A DNA stretch of 64,000 nt from Endozoicomonas gorgoniicola (lineage in GTDB: Bacteria; Pseudomonadota; Gammaproteobacteria; Pseudomonadales; Endozoicomonadaceae), in contig NZ_JAPFCC010000001.1 of NCBI RefSeq assembly GCF_025562715.2, positions 3,428,501 to 3,492,500 on the forward strand. The letters run 5' to 3'. How positions within the stretch are numbered: position 1 is the stretch's first letter; the number at the start of each line of letters is the position of its first letter. The notes under the pieces were generated by a model. It saw only the letters and a program-made list of their open reading frames with translations, had not been told where the DNA came from and did not search any database. Below, one piece after another: positions 16,480 through 25,280 of the stretch. Position numbers and translations under genes: made by a program.

Positions 16480-16968
16480 ATGGCTAAACAGTTTACTGTC
16501 GTGTTTTTTGCTTTATCTATATTGGTTGCCGAAAGCCTTCTGGCAGCTCCCATTGTTCCCGTTAAGCCCACTTTCTCACCAGAGGGGTGCTATACCCGAA
16601 GTGATGTCATTGAAGATCTGGTCAATGGTGACTCTGACAGTAAAGTCAGCTTCATCACGATTACAAAAGAGAAGGATGGATACTACCTGAAAGGGTTTCT
16701 CTGGGGGACAAACTGGCATGTCTGCGATATATCCGGAGAAGGTGGACAACCGTTGCCCGCCAGACTGGAAAACGGTGCCATCGTTTATACCGAGGCATCT
16801 CCGAAAGAAGACATTAACTGTCGCCTGGAAATACAGTTTAAAAACGACGGCATTCAACTGCGGGACAGCAACTATCAGTGCAAGAAGTGGGTCTTTGCAT
16901 GTGGTGTTCACACTTCTATTGATGGCACAACTTTGACGAGGGTTCAGGATGAAGCATTATGCAAGTGA
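16480..16968 (+). CDS. Secreted Cys-containing hypothetical protein
   Basis: The frame starts at ATG 16480 with AGGA just upstream; a GTG at 16471 is possible. A signal peptide (QFTVVFFALSILVAESLLAA) is followed by a mature region of about 140 residues with six Cys. This suggests disulfide bonds and an export fate. No domain is recognised. The stop overlaps the aceK start by 20 bases, so the two genes are likely translationally coupled, an odd partner for a cytosolic regulatory enzyme. Confidence 0.6.
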   Translation: MAKQFTVVFFALSILVAESLLAAPIVPVKPTFSPEGCYTRSDVIEDLVNGDSDSKVSFITITKEKDGYYLKGFLWGTNWHVCDISGEGGQPLPARLENGAIVYTEASPKEDINCRLEIQFKNDGIQLRDSNYQCKKWVFACGVHTSIDGTTLTRVQDEALCK

Positions 16969-18778
16969 TACGAATTGTGCAAGTGATACTGATTGTGCAA
17001 GTGATACTAAATGCGTGCCTCCCTTAACCACCGAACAACAGGTATCCCATAAACTGGCCAGAGCCATTCTTGCCGGTTTTGAGTCCATGTTTGCCGAGTT
17101 CCTGAATATTACCCTGGGGGCTCAGTCCCGGTTTGAGCGGGCTGCCTGGCAGGAAGTACAGGATGCCATGCGCCAGCGCCTGCAGGTGTATGAAAACAAG
17201 GTCGAGCTGGTGTGTGAAGCGGTCAAAGTGATCGCCTACCGGGAGCTGGATCATTCAGACGTCTGGCACCGCGCTAAAAACGACTACGCCAAACGGGTTG
17301 CCGACCACGAAAATGCGCTGATTGCCCAGACCTTTTTCAACTCTATTTATGGTTCGCTGCTGGGGCAGCAAAAAATACGCGACGTTCACCGCTTTATTCT
17401 GCAGGAAACGTATCGTCCGGAACCTCGTTCAACAGACAGCATTCTTTATCAATTCACAGAAACTGAGGGCATTATCGACAGCCTCAGACGAGTGCTGAAT
17501 GTCTTTCCACTGCGAATTCCCTTCGAAAACCTGGAGCGAGACCTTAAAGCGGCTCATAGAGTACTGGAAAAAATAAATCCGGAGCTTCTGACCCGGCAGA
17601 ACGATACGGTTGAGTTTGGTCGTTCCCTGTTTTTCCGAAATAAAGCCGCCTATATTATTGGGCGGTTGATTGATCCCGTATCGGGTGAACACCTGCCCTT
17701 TGCCATCACGCTGCTTAACCGGAAAAACCGTGATGGCGACACCTGCCTTTACCTTGACGCTTTTATTATTGGAGAGGAGCAGCTGAGTAAGCTGTTTGGC
17801 TTTGCCCGCTCCTATTTTATGGTCGATACCGACCAGCCGGTTCGCTACGTAGACTACCTGTGTCGCCTGCTACCGAACAAAGAACGGTTTGAACTGTTTA
17901 ATGCAATCGGCTTTATCAAACACGCCAAAACCGAGTTTTACCGTTTCAAGGTAGATTACACAAAACGCATGCCCGCAACGACAAAATACGTCAGTGCGCC
18001 AGGTGTTAAAGGGATGGTTATGCTGGTATTTACCACACCCGACTCAGACTACGTTTACAAAGTGATACGGGATCGATTCCGCCCACCCAAAACCAGTAAC
18101 CGGCAGGAAGTTATGGCTAAATATGACTTCGTTAAACAGGCCGACCGGGTGGGCAGACTGGTCGATACCCATGAATTTAACTATCTTGCCTTTGACCGGC
18201 AACGCTTTTCTTGCGAGCTGTTTGAGGAGATGACCAGTGAAGTCGCTGACAGCATTACGTTGTCTGGCAACGCCCTGATCCTCAGGCATGTTTATGTTGA
18301 GCGCAAAGTGACGCCACTGAACCTGTATATAAAGGACGCGTCAGAACAGGCACTTGAGCAGGTGATTGATGATTATGGCACAACCATCAAACAACTGGCG
18401 GCTGCCAATATATTTCCAGGCGATATGCTGATTAAAAACTTTGGAGTAACCCGCTGGGGCCGGGTTGTCTTTTACGATTACGATGAAATCTGTCCTCTGA
18501 CCGATTGCCACTTTCGTGCAATACCCAAACCTGACAACGAGATTGATGCCCTGTCTGAACAACCCTGGTTCGATATTGGGGAAGACGATGTTTTTCCCGA
18601 ACAGTTCCCGGTATTTTTTGCCGGTCACCATGAAGCTAAAAAGTATTTTGATCGTTTGCACCACGATCTATATGGCGTTGATTTCTGGAAAATAACGCAG
18701 AAAGTCATTAAATCCGGAACTCTGGTGGATGTCTATCCCTATAAAAAAGAGTGGCGACTGAAACATTTTAATGACTAA
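16949..18778 (+). CDS. aceK: Isocitrate dehydrogenase kinase/phosphatase
   Basis: The 609-residue protein matches AceK throughout. It has an N-terminal helical regulatory half (FNSIYGSLLGQQKIRDVHRF) and a kinase-fold C-terminal half with VKGMVMLVFTTPDSDYVYKVIRDRF and NIFPGDMLIKNFGVTRWGRVVFYDYDE. The last two hold the nucleotide-binding Lys and the catalytic Asp, Asn and Asp. One active site both phosphorylates and dephosphorylates Icd, which diverts isocitrate to AceA when it is inactivated. GAGGG precedes the ATG. The first 22 residues contain a three-fold six-residue repeat (CASDT core) encoded by 18-bp repeats, an extension not typical of the family. Confidence 0.95.
   Translation: MKHYASDTNCASDTDCASDTKCVPPLTTEQQVSHKLARAILAGFESMFAEFLNITLGAQSRFERAAWQEVQDAMRQRLQVYENKVELVCEAVKVIAYRELDHSDVWHRAKNDYAKRVADHENALIAQTFFNSIYGSLLGQQKIRDVHRFILQETYRPEPRSTDSILYQFTETEGIIDSLRRVLNVFPLRIPFENLERDLKAAHRVLEKINPELLTRQNDTVEFGRSLFFRNKAAYIIGRLIDPVSGEHLPFAITLLNRKNRDGDTCLYLDAFIIGEEQLSKLFGFARSYFMVDTDQPVRYVDYLCRLLPNKERFELFNAIGFIKHAKTEFYRFKVDYTKRMPATTKYVSAPGVKGMVMLVFTTPDSDYVYKVIRDRFRPPKTSNRQEVMAKYDFVKQADRVGRLVDTHEFNYLAFDRQRFSCELFEEMTSEVADSITLSGNALILRHVYVERKVTPLNLYIKDASEQALEQVIDDYGTTIKQLAAANIFPGDMLIKNFGVTRWGRVVFYDYDEICPLTDCHFRAIPKPDNEIDALSEQPWFDIGEDDVFPEQFPVFFAGHHEAKKYFDRLHHDLYGVDFWKITQKVIKSGTLVDVYPYKKEWRLKHFND
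16961..17014 (+). repeat. Three 18-bp tandem repeats at the aceK 5' end
   Basis: Units at 16961-16978, 16979-16996 and 16997-17014 share GCAAGTGATAC followed by a variable tail. They encode a repeated CASDT unit. The first unit also holds the stop codon of the upstream gene. Confidence 0.85.
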
Positions 18779-18899
18779 TATTGCCTGGTTTGCTTTTTAT
18801 TAACCTCAACCGCTAACCCATTGACCTGGGTTAAATCTGGACAAAACCCTGAAGTGAGACCAGACTCCTGACTGATAATTAATAAAATAAAGTGAGGAA

Positions 18900-19880
18900 A
18901 TGGTGCAAATTGCTGTTTATCAGTCAATAAAAGGGCTGTGTATTTTTATTTCGCTGATTTGCTTCGTAGCAACAACAGCATTTGCGGGCTATCCACCGGA
19001 ATTACCACCACTAAAGGATCGGCTGTTATTGATTGATGGTCTACCCAACGATGGGCAGACGACCTGCATGGCGTATCAAATGAACAGCCAACTGGCCGTA
19101 ACCAGTGAGCAGTGTGCCAAAAGCATTAATAATACCAGTCAGCAGACTCCGATAAGGCTTCTCAACGAAGCGGGCAACTCAATTCCTTTAACGGAAAAGC
19201 CCGTCAAGGCAGCAAGCGGGTTATTTTACCTGAAATTAAAGCCGTCGAGCCTTGCCCCGCAGGTATCAGCCGCGAAAAGCCCCCATTCAAACCCACCTCT
19301 CACCTTACAATCAGAAGCAGATGTCTGGTATCCGGTACTATCCGGAGATGGCATCTCTTTTCACTCAGTCAGGACCTTATTGCAACAAGAAGGAACGCAA
19401 TTTATTGCCCCTCTGCAAAACCCCATTTCCGGCGCGCCTGTCTTCCGGGAAGGGCATCTAATCTGTATCACCACAGAAAAACAACAATGTGCTTCATACG
19501 CTCCCCTGAAACATATGGAAAGCAGCTGCACAAAAGAAGCTATACCCACTTGCAAAAATGATGATAGATGCCTCGACTATTGCGGGAATTATGGTTGTTC
19601 AACCGATTATTATGAAGAAAACTCCGGTTTAATTTCCGTAGCATCTTGCAAACGATACATCTGGTGTAATTCTTATGAAGATGGAGGGTTCGAATGCGTT
19701 GGTAAGACCGCTTTTTGCAGACGATTAGGTTGTGATGAAGCCTGTTATTACAGCCTGGAACAAAGTTCTTTCAAATGTCAGGAAGACAATTTCTGGACTG
19801 ACTTATTCTATAAATCTGGAGTTGTTGGCGGAATCGCCGGACTGTCGCTTTTTATATGGGCCAGGCACCAAAAGCAATGA
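18900..19880 (+). CDS. Exported trypsin-like (probably inactive) Cys-rich protein with C-terminal anchor
   Basis: The signal peptide ends near TTAFAG. Residues about 35-205 follow a trypsin-like plan. TTCMAYQMNSQLAVTSEQC resembles the strand that ends in AAHC in active enzymes, but the His is replaced by Gln. NPISGAPVFREGHLICI resembles GDSGGPV and keeps the Ser. A Cys-rich region of about 90 residues follows, then a hydrophobic segment (VVGGIAGLSLFIWA) and a basic tail, which together look like a sorting or anchor signal. It may be a non-catalytic binding protein. The fold call is an inference. Confidence 0.5.
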   Translation: MVQIAVYQSIKGLCIFISLICFVATTAFAGYPPELPPLKDRLLLIDGLPNDGQTTCMAYQMNSQLAVTSEQCAKSINNTSQQTPIRLLNEAGNSIPLTEKPVKAASGLFYLKLKPSSLAPQVSAAKSPHSNPPLTLQSEADVWYPVLSGDGISFHSVRTLLQQEGTQFIAPLQNPISGAPVFREGHLICITTEKQQCASYAPLKHMESSCTKEAIPTCKNDDRCLDYCGNYGCSTDYYEENSGLISVASCKRYIWCNSYEDGGFECVGKTAFCRRLGCDEACYYSLEQSSFKCQEDNFWTDLFYKSGVVGGIAGLSLFIWARHQKQ

Positions 19881-19887
19881 ATAGAAA

Positions 19888-21339
19888 TTAACGGTTGTGT
19901 CTTTTGCTAACTATTGTGTCAACAACACTATTCTGAGCTGCACGCCACTGGGGGCGTTGCAGTTTAAACAGGAAAAATGGTAGTACAGTGAATGCAGCAA
20001 ACACAGTAGCAACGACTAAAACGTAATTCAGGCGCCCACTTTCAGGCACCACAGCCGGTGGGATAAAACCGAAGACAATAGCAACCACGCCTGCCACCGA
20101 CCCAATAATAGCCAGCCCCCAGATTCCAGTGTTACCCAGTGGAACCTTGTATTGGCGCGACACTTCGGACCGGGTGTAGCGAAGCCGTACTGCGGCCGCG
20201 AACATTAACAGATACATAACAACATACAACATGGTCGGAATAATATTCATCAGCCAGAACACGGTTTGTACATTGTCGTGAAACAGATACAGGGTGGATA
20301 TCGCTGAGAACAATAATCCCTGAAACAGCAGAATTCTGTGATGAGCGGCGTATTTATTTTCCTGCTGCCAGAAGACCGGCAATATACCGTCTCTGCCTGC
20401 CACCAGAAGCCCCCGGGTGGGTGCAGGAATCCAGTTATTCACTTCACCAAATATTCCCAGAGCAATAATCAGTCCGGCGAAAGCCAGCCCTCCGTGAATC
20501 CCGGCTTGATTCAAAATCACATTAATGGCCTGCATAATACCGGCATCCAGTTTTATGCTGTGTTGTGGTATCACCATAGCGATGGCCAGTGCTGCCAGCG
20601 TAACCAGTATCACGGCCAGACAGGCGGAGGCGAGAATAGCAAACGGGTAATCTCTTTGCGGGTTTCTGGCAGACGCAGCATTGGAGGCAGAGGCTTCTAT
20701 TCCGGCAAAGGTAAGAAATGCCCCCGCAATAAAAGTCAATTTATTGATATCTGTAAAATCAGGGACAAAACTCTCCAGAGAGAATTCAATGGGCATCGGG
20801 TTGCCTTTTGCCAGATAAAAGCAGGCCAGTGTGAATATGGCCAGAATTGGCAAAACCCTGCCAAGAATGGTGCAGACACTGGCGACAGTACCCGATGTTT
20901 TCATGCCAAACAGATTGGTGATGGTTAATAACCAGAAAGCCACGTTGACTGCCAGAAAGATAAATTGTCCATTGTCAGCTAACCGGGCATCAAACCCGTA
21001 CGCTGCTGCCAGAACAGCCACCGTAAGAATGGATGGAAACCAGATAACATTCTCAATCCACTGCGACCAGACAGCAACGAAACCAAGCTGTTCACCAAAT
21101 GCCTCCCTGACCCAGATATACACGCCACCATCCTCCGGCCAGCCAGTTGCAAGCTCAGCCGAAATCAACGCTGAAGGCACAAGAAAGACCAGTGCGACGA
21201 ATAAGTAGATAAAGATCAGGCCGAACCCGTACTCAGCCATAGACGGCGCACCGTGAATACTGGTTATGGTACCTGTCGTTATCATTATGAGGGTAAAGGC
21301 GGTTAGCGTTCGCTTGGGCTGGACCGGAGACTTAGGCAT
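19888..21339 (-). CDS. APC-superfamily amino-acid permease/antiporter
   Basis: The 483-residue protein has about 12 hydrophobic helices and the APC-family N-terminus (TAFTLIMITTGTITSIHGAP in helix 1, then ELATGWPEDGGVYIWVREAFG). The GWPEDGG motif is typical of the GadC-like amino-acid antiporter branch. It sits in the inner membrane and exchanges or imports amino acids; the substrate is unresolved. It ends eight bases from the convergent upstream gene, and no decarboxylase neighbour hints at acid resistance. Confidence 0.85.
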   Translation of the reverse strand: MPKSPVQPKRTLTAFTLIMITTGTITSIHGAPSMAEYGFGLIFIYLFVALVFLVPSALISAELATGWPEDGGVYIWVREAFGEQLGFVAVWSQWIENVIWFPSILTVAVLAAAYGFDARLADNGQFIFLAVNVAFWLLTITNLFGMKTSGTVASVCTILGRVLPILAIFTLACFYLAKGNPMPIEFSLESFVPDFTDINKLTFIAGAFLTFAGIEASASNAASARNPQRDYPFAILASACLAVILVTLAALAIAMVIPQHSIKLDAGIMQAINVILNQAGIHGGLAFAGLIIALGIFGEVNNWIPAPTRGLLVAGRDGILPVFWQQENKYAAHHRILLFQGLLFSAISTLYLFHDNVQTVFWLMNIIPTMLYVVMYLLMFAAAVRLRYTRSEVSRQYKVPLGNTGIWGLAIIGSVAGVVAIVFGFIPPAVVPESGRLNYVLVVATVFAAFTVLPFFLFKLQRPQWRAAQNSVVDTIVSKRHNR

Positions 21340-21535
21340 TGGAGAACGCTCATTTCATCGGTAATCAACGGTAAAATAGTAGTTCAAACAAGCCAGTAAG
21401 AACTGAACAGGCTTCTGCTGCTCACACTATGTCGACGGTCAGCAGAGCTGAGCAGTTTGGATCTTTTTTATTGTGGATCAATAATTACATCGTCTATTTT
21501 GAAGGGACTAAACCGATTTGTACAGGTGGCTCCAG

Positions 21536-22201
21536 ATGACGATGTACGATCTGGTCAGGCAATTTAAGGGCGTTACCGTTTGGGAGTTCAGCCAGGCTAA
21601 GGAAGATATATACCTGAGAATAGGGAAGAATGGTATATGCGACGCTCTGAGTGCCTGCTGGATAAACTATCATGCCCATAACGACAGTCTTGCCAACCAT
21701 CTGAGGCAATCGGGTCTTGATAATCGAGAAGTTCTGACACTAAATCACATGATTTTTTTGCATGACAGTTTAAAAAACAGAGTCGCCGCTTCTGCCGTGA
21801 CGACATGGCTTGGAATGCATGGCATGATATCCTTGACGTCAGATGTGAATGCCTCTGACTACCCGGATGTTGAATACCATATTGTTACCACTCTTGCAAA
21901 GAGTTATGGCTGTTACGCCTTTGTTGCTTTTGGTGTGAAAGATTTCGTCATCAACAGGGCTCGTACCCATGCTGTCGCCGTCTGGCTGGGAGGTTCTGAT
22001 TATATCAAGGGAGATGCCTGTTTCTTTGAACCCAATTACGGAGAATTCTGGTTCGCAAGCAAACAGGACTTTTTCAGTTTTTTTCCGATGTATTTCCAGC
22101 AACGGCGTGAAAGGCACGGTACCAGAGAATTCCTGCCTGAAGATAAGAAGGCCGAATGCTGGTTAGTTTCGACTTTTGCTCTGTCCAACAGGGCATTATA
22201 G
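21536..22201 (+). CDS. YopT-like cysteine protease (C58-type) with Asp-to-Glu change, putative effector
   Basis: The start is ATG 21536 behind AGGTGG; a TTG at 21518 is the alternative. The 221-residue protein shows NGICDALSACWI (Cys35), RARTHAVAVWLGG (His145) and ACFFEPNYGEFWF (Glu165). In C58 proteases the last block is normally FDPNxG with a catalytic Asp; here it is Glu, so activity may be altered. The spacing matches the paralogue-like gene at 12344-12967. No signal peptide is seen. Delivery into host cells is inferred from the family only. Confidence 0.65.
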   Translation: MTMYDLVRQFKGVTVWEFSQAKEDIYLRIGKNGICDALSACWINYHAHNDSLANHLRQSGLDNREVLTLNHMIFLHDSLKNRVAASAVTTWLGMHGMISLTSDVNASDYPDVEYHIVTTLAKSYGCYAFVAFGVKDFVINRARTHAVAVWLGGSDYIKGDACFFEPNYGEFWFASKQDFFSFFPMYFQQRRERHGTREFLPEDKKAECWLVSTFALSNRAL

Positions 22202-22305
22202 TGTGCTATTTCATACGATGATGTGGTTTTAACCTGCACCCTTTAACTTCCAGCAAAAGCAACAGCATGCCTGCTGACCAGAACGACTCCTGATGACATC
22301 GGTTT

Positions 22306-22872
22306 TTATTTCGCCTTCAGAGTGTAGATACCTTCTTTTGTTACACTCCAGTCGCACTGTGCGCCATGAAATTCAGCCTTGTCAGTGACGGGTTTTGCCG
22401 GGCCTGAAGCAGCAATATAGAAAACACAGGTTTTGGCAGGAGGTTGCGAATCTGATGGTGCAAATCGTTTTATTTCATTGTTTGTCAGATAGGGGTGTGA
22501 CTCTTTTATCCGTGAATGATCATCCGGCTGCCAGGTCATGGTAATGGTGATTGTTCCCCAGAAGTCCCCCTCCCTGGAATTTTGATGCCCAAAAGTAATG
22601 GGACTGGCTTTATTAACCCATTGTGGCTTCTGTAACTGTGTGTACGAGCCGGAAGCATCAGGACTTTGATAATCAAACCAGCTAACCTTTTCACACTGAT
22701 TATTGGGTAAAACCATTGTTCCGGTTTCACTGCTGTAATGGGCATAAGACTCCCACGCTCCTGATTCACTCTCGCTGAATAAATCGATCTTAATGTGAGT
22801 TGGGCAGACTGGAGCTGACACAGCCTCACCCGCCAGCAGAGCCGACAAAAAGACAGGAACAATATACTTCAT
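22306..22872 (-). CDS. Secreted hypothetical protein (188 aa)
   Basis: The start is ATG 22872 with AAGG upstream; the longer frame to 22905 adds 11 basic residues. A signal peptide (MKYIVPVFLSALLAGEAVSA) precedes a mature domain with four Cys and many aromatic residues, predicted mostly beta. No family is recognised. It is flanked by the C58-type gene and a small pseudogene. Confidence 0.6.
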   Translation of the reverse strand: MKYIVPVFLSALLAGEAVSAPVCPTHIKIDLFSESESGAWESYAHYSSETGTMVLPNNQCEKVSWFDYQSPDASGSYTQLQKPQWVNKASPITFGHQNSREGDFWGTITITMTWQPDDHSRIKESHPYLTNNEIKRFAPSDSQPPAKTCVFYIAASGPAKPVTDKAEFHGAQCDWSVTKEGIYTLKAK

Positions 22873-23036
22873 GGAATTAAGCCTTTTCTTAGTAAAAATG
22901 CGCACTGAGTATAGAAAAGGTATGAGAAAACGTCTTGATTTTGTTGAACGTTAGCCTTGCTGACACCCCTGTTATGCAAACCCTGTTATTTATTACCTAA
23001 GATCATTCCCACGAAGGTGATATCAGGGATAGAACC

Positions 23037-23570
23037 ATGTTTTTACACATGCAGCACAAAAAACAGTTTAAGCGCGTCAGGGGGGTGTGCCAGATATTGA
23101 TGACGCTGGTCAGCTTTTTTGGTTTCAACGAGGCTGTGCTGGCGGAAAGGTATCGGGCTTCACTTTATATCAAGAACGATAACACTCGTATGATCGTTGT
23201 GAAGAATCCTATGACTGAACCATTAAGCATGAGCTATGCAGGTCTGGAACGGAGTTCGATGATTCACACTATGCAGGACGAATAATACGAAAGTCGTAGT
23301 TAATCAATCAAAGAGCAATGCGGAACATTCAAATTCACAGCGGATGTAACAAACAGCCAGGGCGAAGTAAAAACAATCGTATCGGAGCGCCCTGTACAGC
23401 AGGAGAAGACAATGAAAAAGGAATTCTTTTATGTGTTCTTTATTCATAAAACGCCAATCTCAGGGGCTACGCCGAAGGCGCAACCCACCGGATATTTTTG
23501 TCAGGTGGCTTTGTCAGGAAAATGGTACAAAAGTTATTCTGGCCATATCGTCACTCATCATGAAAAATAA
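23037..23570 (+). pseudogene. Probable pseudogene of a small secreted protein
   Basis: The first 82 codons encode a signal peptide (VCQILMTLVSFFGFNEAVLA) and a short mature part, then a TAA at 23283. The same frame meets a second TAA at 23301 and is then open to 23570 with coding-like sequence (FKFTADVTNSQGEVKTIVSE). A neighbouring frame between the stops is also coding-like, which suggests two small indels. The tail overlaps the end of the convergent gene at 23514. It could also be an intact 82-residue protein followed by chance open sequence. Confidence 0.4.
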
Positions 23571-24410
23571 AACGCAGCCTTCTAATTGTTTTTCAGTTAT
23601 TTGCATTGAATAATGCTTAATTTTATCAGATAGGATATTAGCAATATCACCCTCATGATTAATCAAATTAGTTTCTAATTCATGATGTAAAAATATCATA
23701 TTTGATACTATAAAGTCCGCATCATGCTTAGATAGCTCTCGCGGTTTTGTTTTTTCAGTTTCAAAACCTTCTGCTAGCAGTACTACCAGATAATTTCTTA
23801 CCTGACCTGATGCAGATTTTTCATGAAATTGATTTAGTGTTGGATCAGCAAGAGATGATACTCCTGAGAAATTAATAATTTTTTCAGCAATTTCCTGTCT
23901 ATTGATAAGAGCCTTTTCTTTCGGTAAACCATGAATTAAGTGACACAAATAGTCCTTATCAATCAGACTGGTCGGAGTAACTGGAATCAATACTGATAAA
24001 TTTACATTTACTTCAGATGACTCAGCTAATTCAGCATTTGCTCCGGGAGGAGGAAATTTCGAGTCTTTAGCTGCTCGTAATACTGAGGATACCCCCCTAC
24101 AGCTGGCATAGAACAAAGTTACTGGAATAGCTGTAATTGCAACGCCTGCAGCTGCAGTTGCCATGCTTACGCCAAGCAGAGCGCCGCCTGCTACAATGCC
24201 AGCACCTGCTATCACAGGAAATGCTCTGACTCTTGCACCCCAGCCATAGTATGTTTTTGTCAGACCATTTTTTACAATCGTCATTTTTGAGCTTGATCCA
24301 GAACTTGAATATTTAAATTCAGCTGAATAAGAGTGACTGGAAGAGAGTGAAGACAAGATAAGTATTATTGCATAAAATATCCTTATCTTAGAAAGCTTAA
24401 TTATATTCAT
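23514..24410 (-). CDS. Secreted or membrane-associated hypothetical protein with Gly/Ala-rich helix
   Basis: The 298-residue protein has an N-terminal signal peptide (IRIFYAIILILSSLSSSHSYSA). A Ser-rich stretch follows. Then comes a long Gly/Ala/Val-rich hydrophobic region at about residues 64-104 that could cross a membrane as one or two helices. The C-terminal 190 residues are mixed helical without membrane character. The glycine-zipper-like region recalls membrane-inserting toxins or effectors, but no family is recognised. The A+T content is higher than in nearby housekeeping genes. Confidence 0.55.
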   Translation of the reverse strand: MNIIKLSKIRIFYAIILILSSLSSSHSYSAEFKYSSSGSSSKMTIVKNGLTKTYYGWGARVRAFPVIAGAGIVAGGALLGVSMATAAAGVAITAIPVTLFYASCRGVSSVLRAAKDSKFPPPGANAELAESSEVNVNLSVLIPVTPTSLIDKDYLCHLIHGLPKEKALINRQEIAEKIINFSGVSSLADPTLNQFHEKSASGQVRNYLVVLLAEGFETEKTKPRELSKHDADFIVSNMIFLHHELETNLINHEGDIANILSDKIKHYSMQITEKQLEGCVLFFMMSDDMARITFVPFS

Positions 24411-24650
24411 TGACTCAACCTCGACATAAAAACTCCTGATTCAAGGTAGAGTCTATTTTCTTTGCTGTCACCTGGCAGAAAACTATGGCAGATACTCATG
24501 CCCGATCCATTTAATTTCAGCCTGCCTCCTTTCGACCTGCTCAATGAGAATCAGCAGGGCATGATCAAAGTGCCTTGATCACTTTCTCAATCCCTCCAGG
24601 CTCTTCCTTTAGAAAAAAGGCGGTGACTGCGGCAGCATCTCTCGACGGTG

Positions 24651-25226
24651 TCATGCTGTCGATGAAAGACGGCTCCAGTTATTGGTGGGTTGACCTTCTG
24701 AATCTGTCATTTTAACAAATTGCATTTTTCTCAAAATCAGTCTGTTAACCCACATAGATGCAGGTTCAGTATTGTTATCATCAATATATATTTCCTTTCC
24801 TTCATGTTCCCACTGGGTCGATTTGATTACAGTCATCAAACGATACAAGTGCATTTTGCAGTATATATTGAACCATGGATCGCACACCCAGAAGTCATTA
24901 TCTTCGTGCTGCCAAAATTCATCCACTGCCAGATCATTCAAGCTGGCTGTATCTGCCAGTACCAAAAATTGATGTAAGTTTTGCGACGCAAGCCATATAT
25001 TTGGAATGTGAGTCTCAACTCCATGATTAATCGCTACTATGGAATACTCAAAACAGTTACCGACCCTGTCCATTGAGTTAAATGAGTGTAAAGCATGCAG
25101 CAATCGTTTAATATCGTAATTCTGCCTCAAATAACGTACTAATTCACCGGATCTTTCAGCATGATAAATACGCCTTTGTTTTCTCAATGTGGAGGCTGTG
25201 CGTAACTGCTCAAAATTGACTGGCAA
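24651..25226 (-). CDS. Putative papain-like Cys/His/Asp hydrolase
   Basis: The start is TTG 25226 with AGAGG upstream. Within 191 residues the order RVGNCFEYS (Cys58), NLHQFLVLAD (His85) and FWVCDPWFN (Asp116) fits the Cys-His-Asp layout of papain-fold proteases, transglutaminases or deamidases. The GNCxE...DPWxN pattern is, from memory, seen in toxin deamidase-type domains. There is no signal peptide. After the stop, an ATGA overlap opens a 29-codon frame (to about 24551), which may be a frameshifted tail. It is close to the IS66 transposase gene, hinting at mobile surroundings. Function is unproven. Confidence 0.45.
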   Translation of the reverse strand: MPVNFEQLRTASTLRKQRRIYHAERSGELVRYLRQNYDIKRLLHALHSFNSMDRVGNCFEYSIVAINHGVETHIPNIWLASQNLHQFLVLADTASLNDLAVDEFWQHEDNDFWVCDPWFNIYCKMHLYRLMTVIKSTQWEHEGKEIYIDDNNTEPASMWVNRLILRKMQFVKMTDSEGQPTNNWSRLSSTA

Positions 25227-25280
25227 ATCAACCTCTACAGGTCAAAGAAAGTTATCCTGATCTTTCGTATATTTCACCGT

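Noticed and set aside
20338..20928. Plus-strand open frame of 196 codons
   Set aside because: It is antisense to the APC permease and shows no motif.
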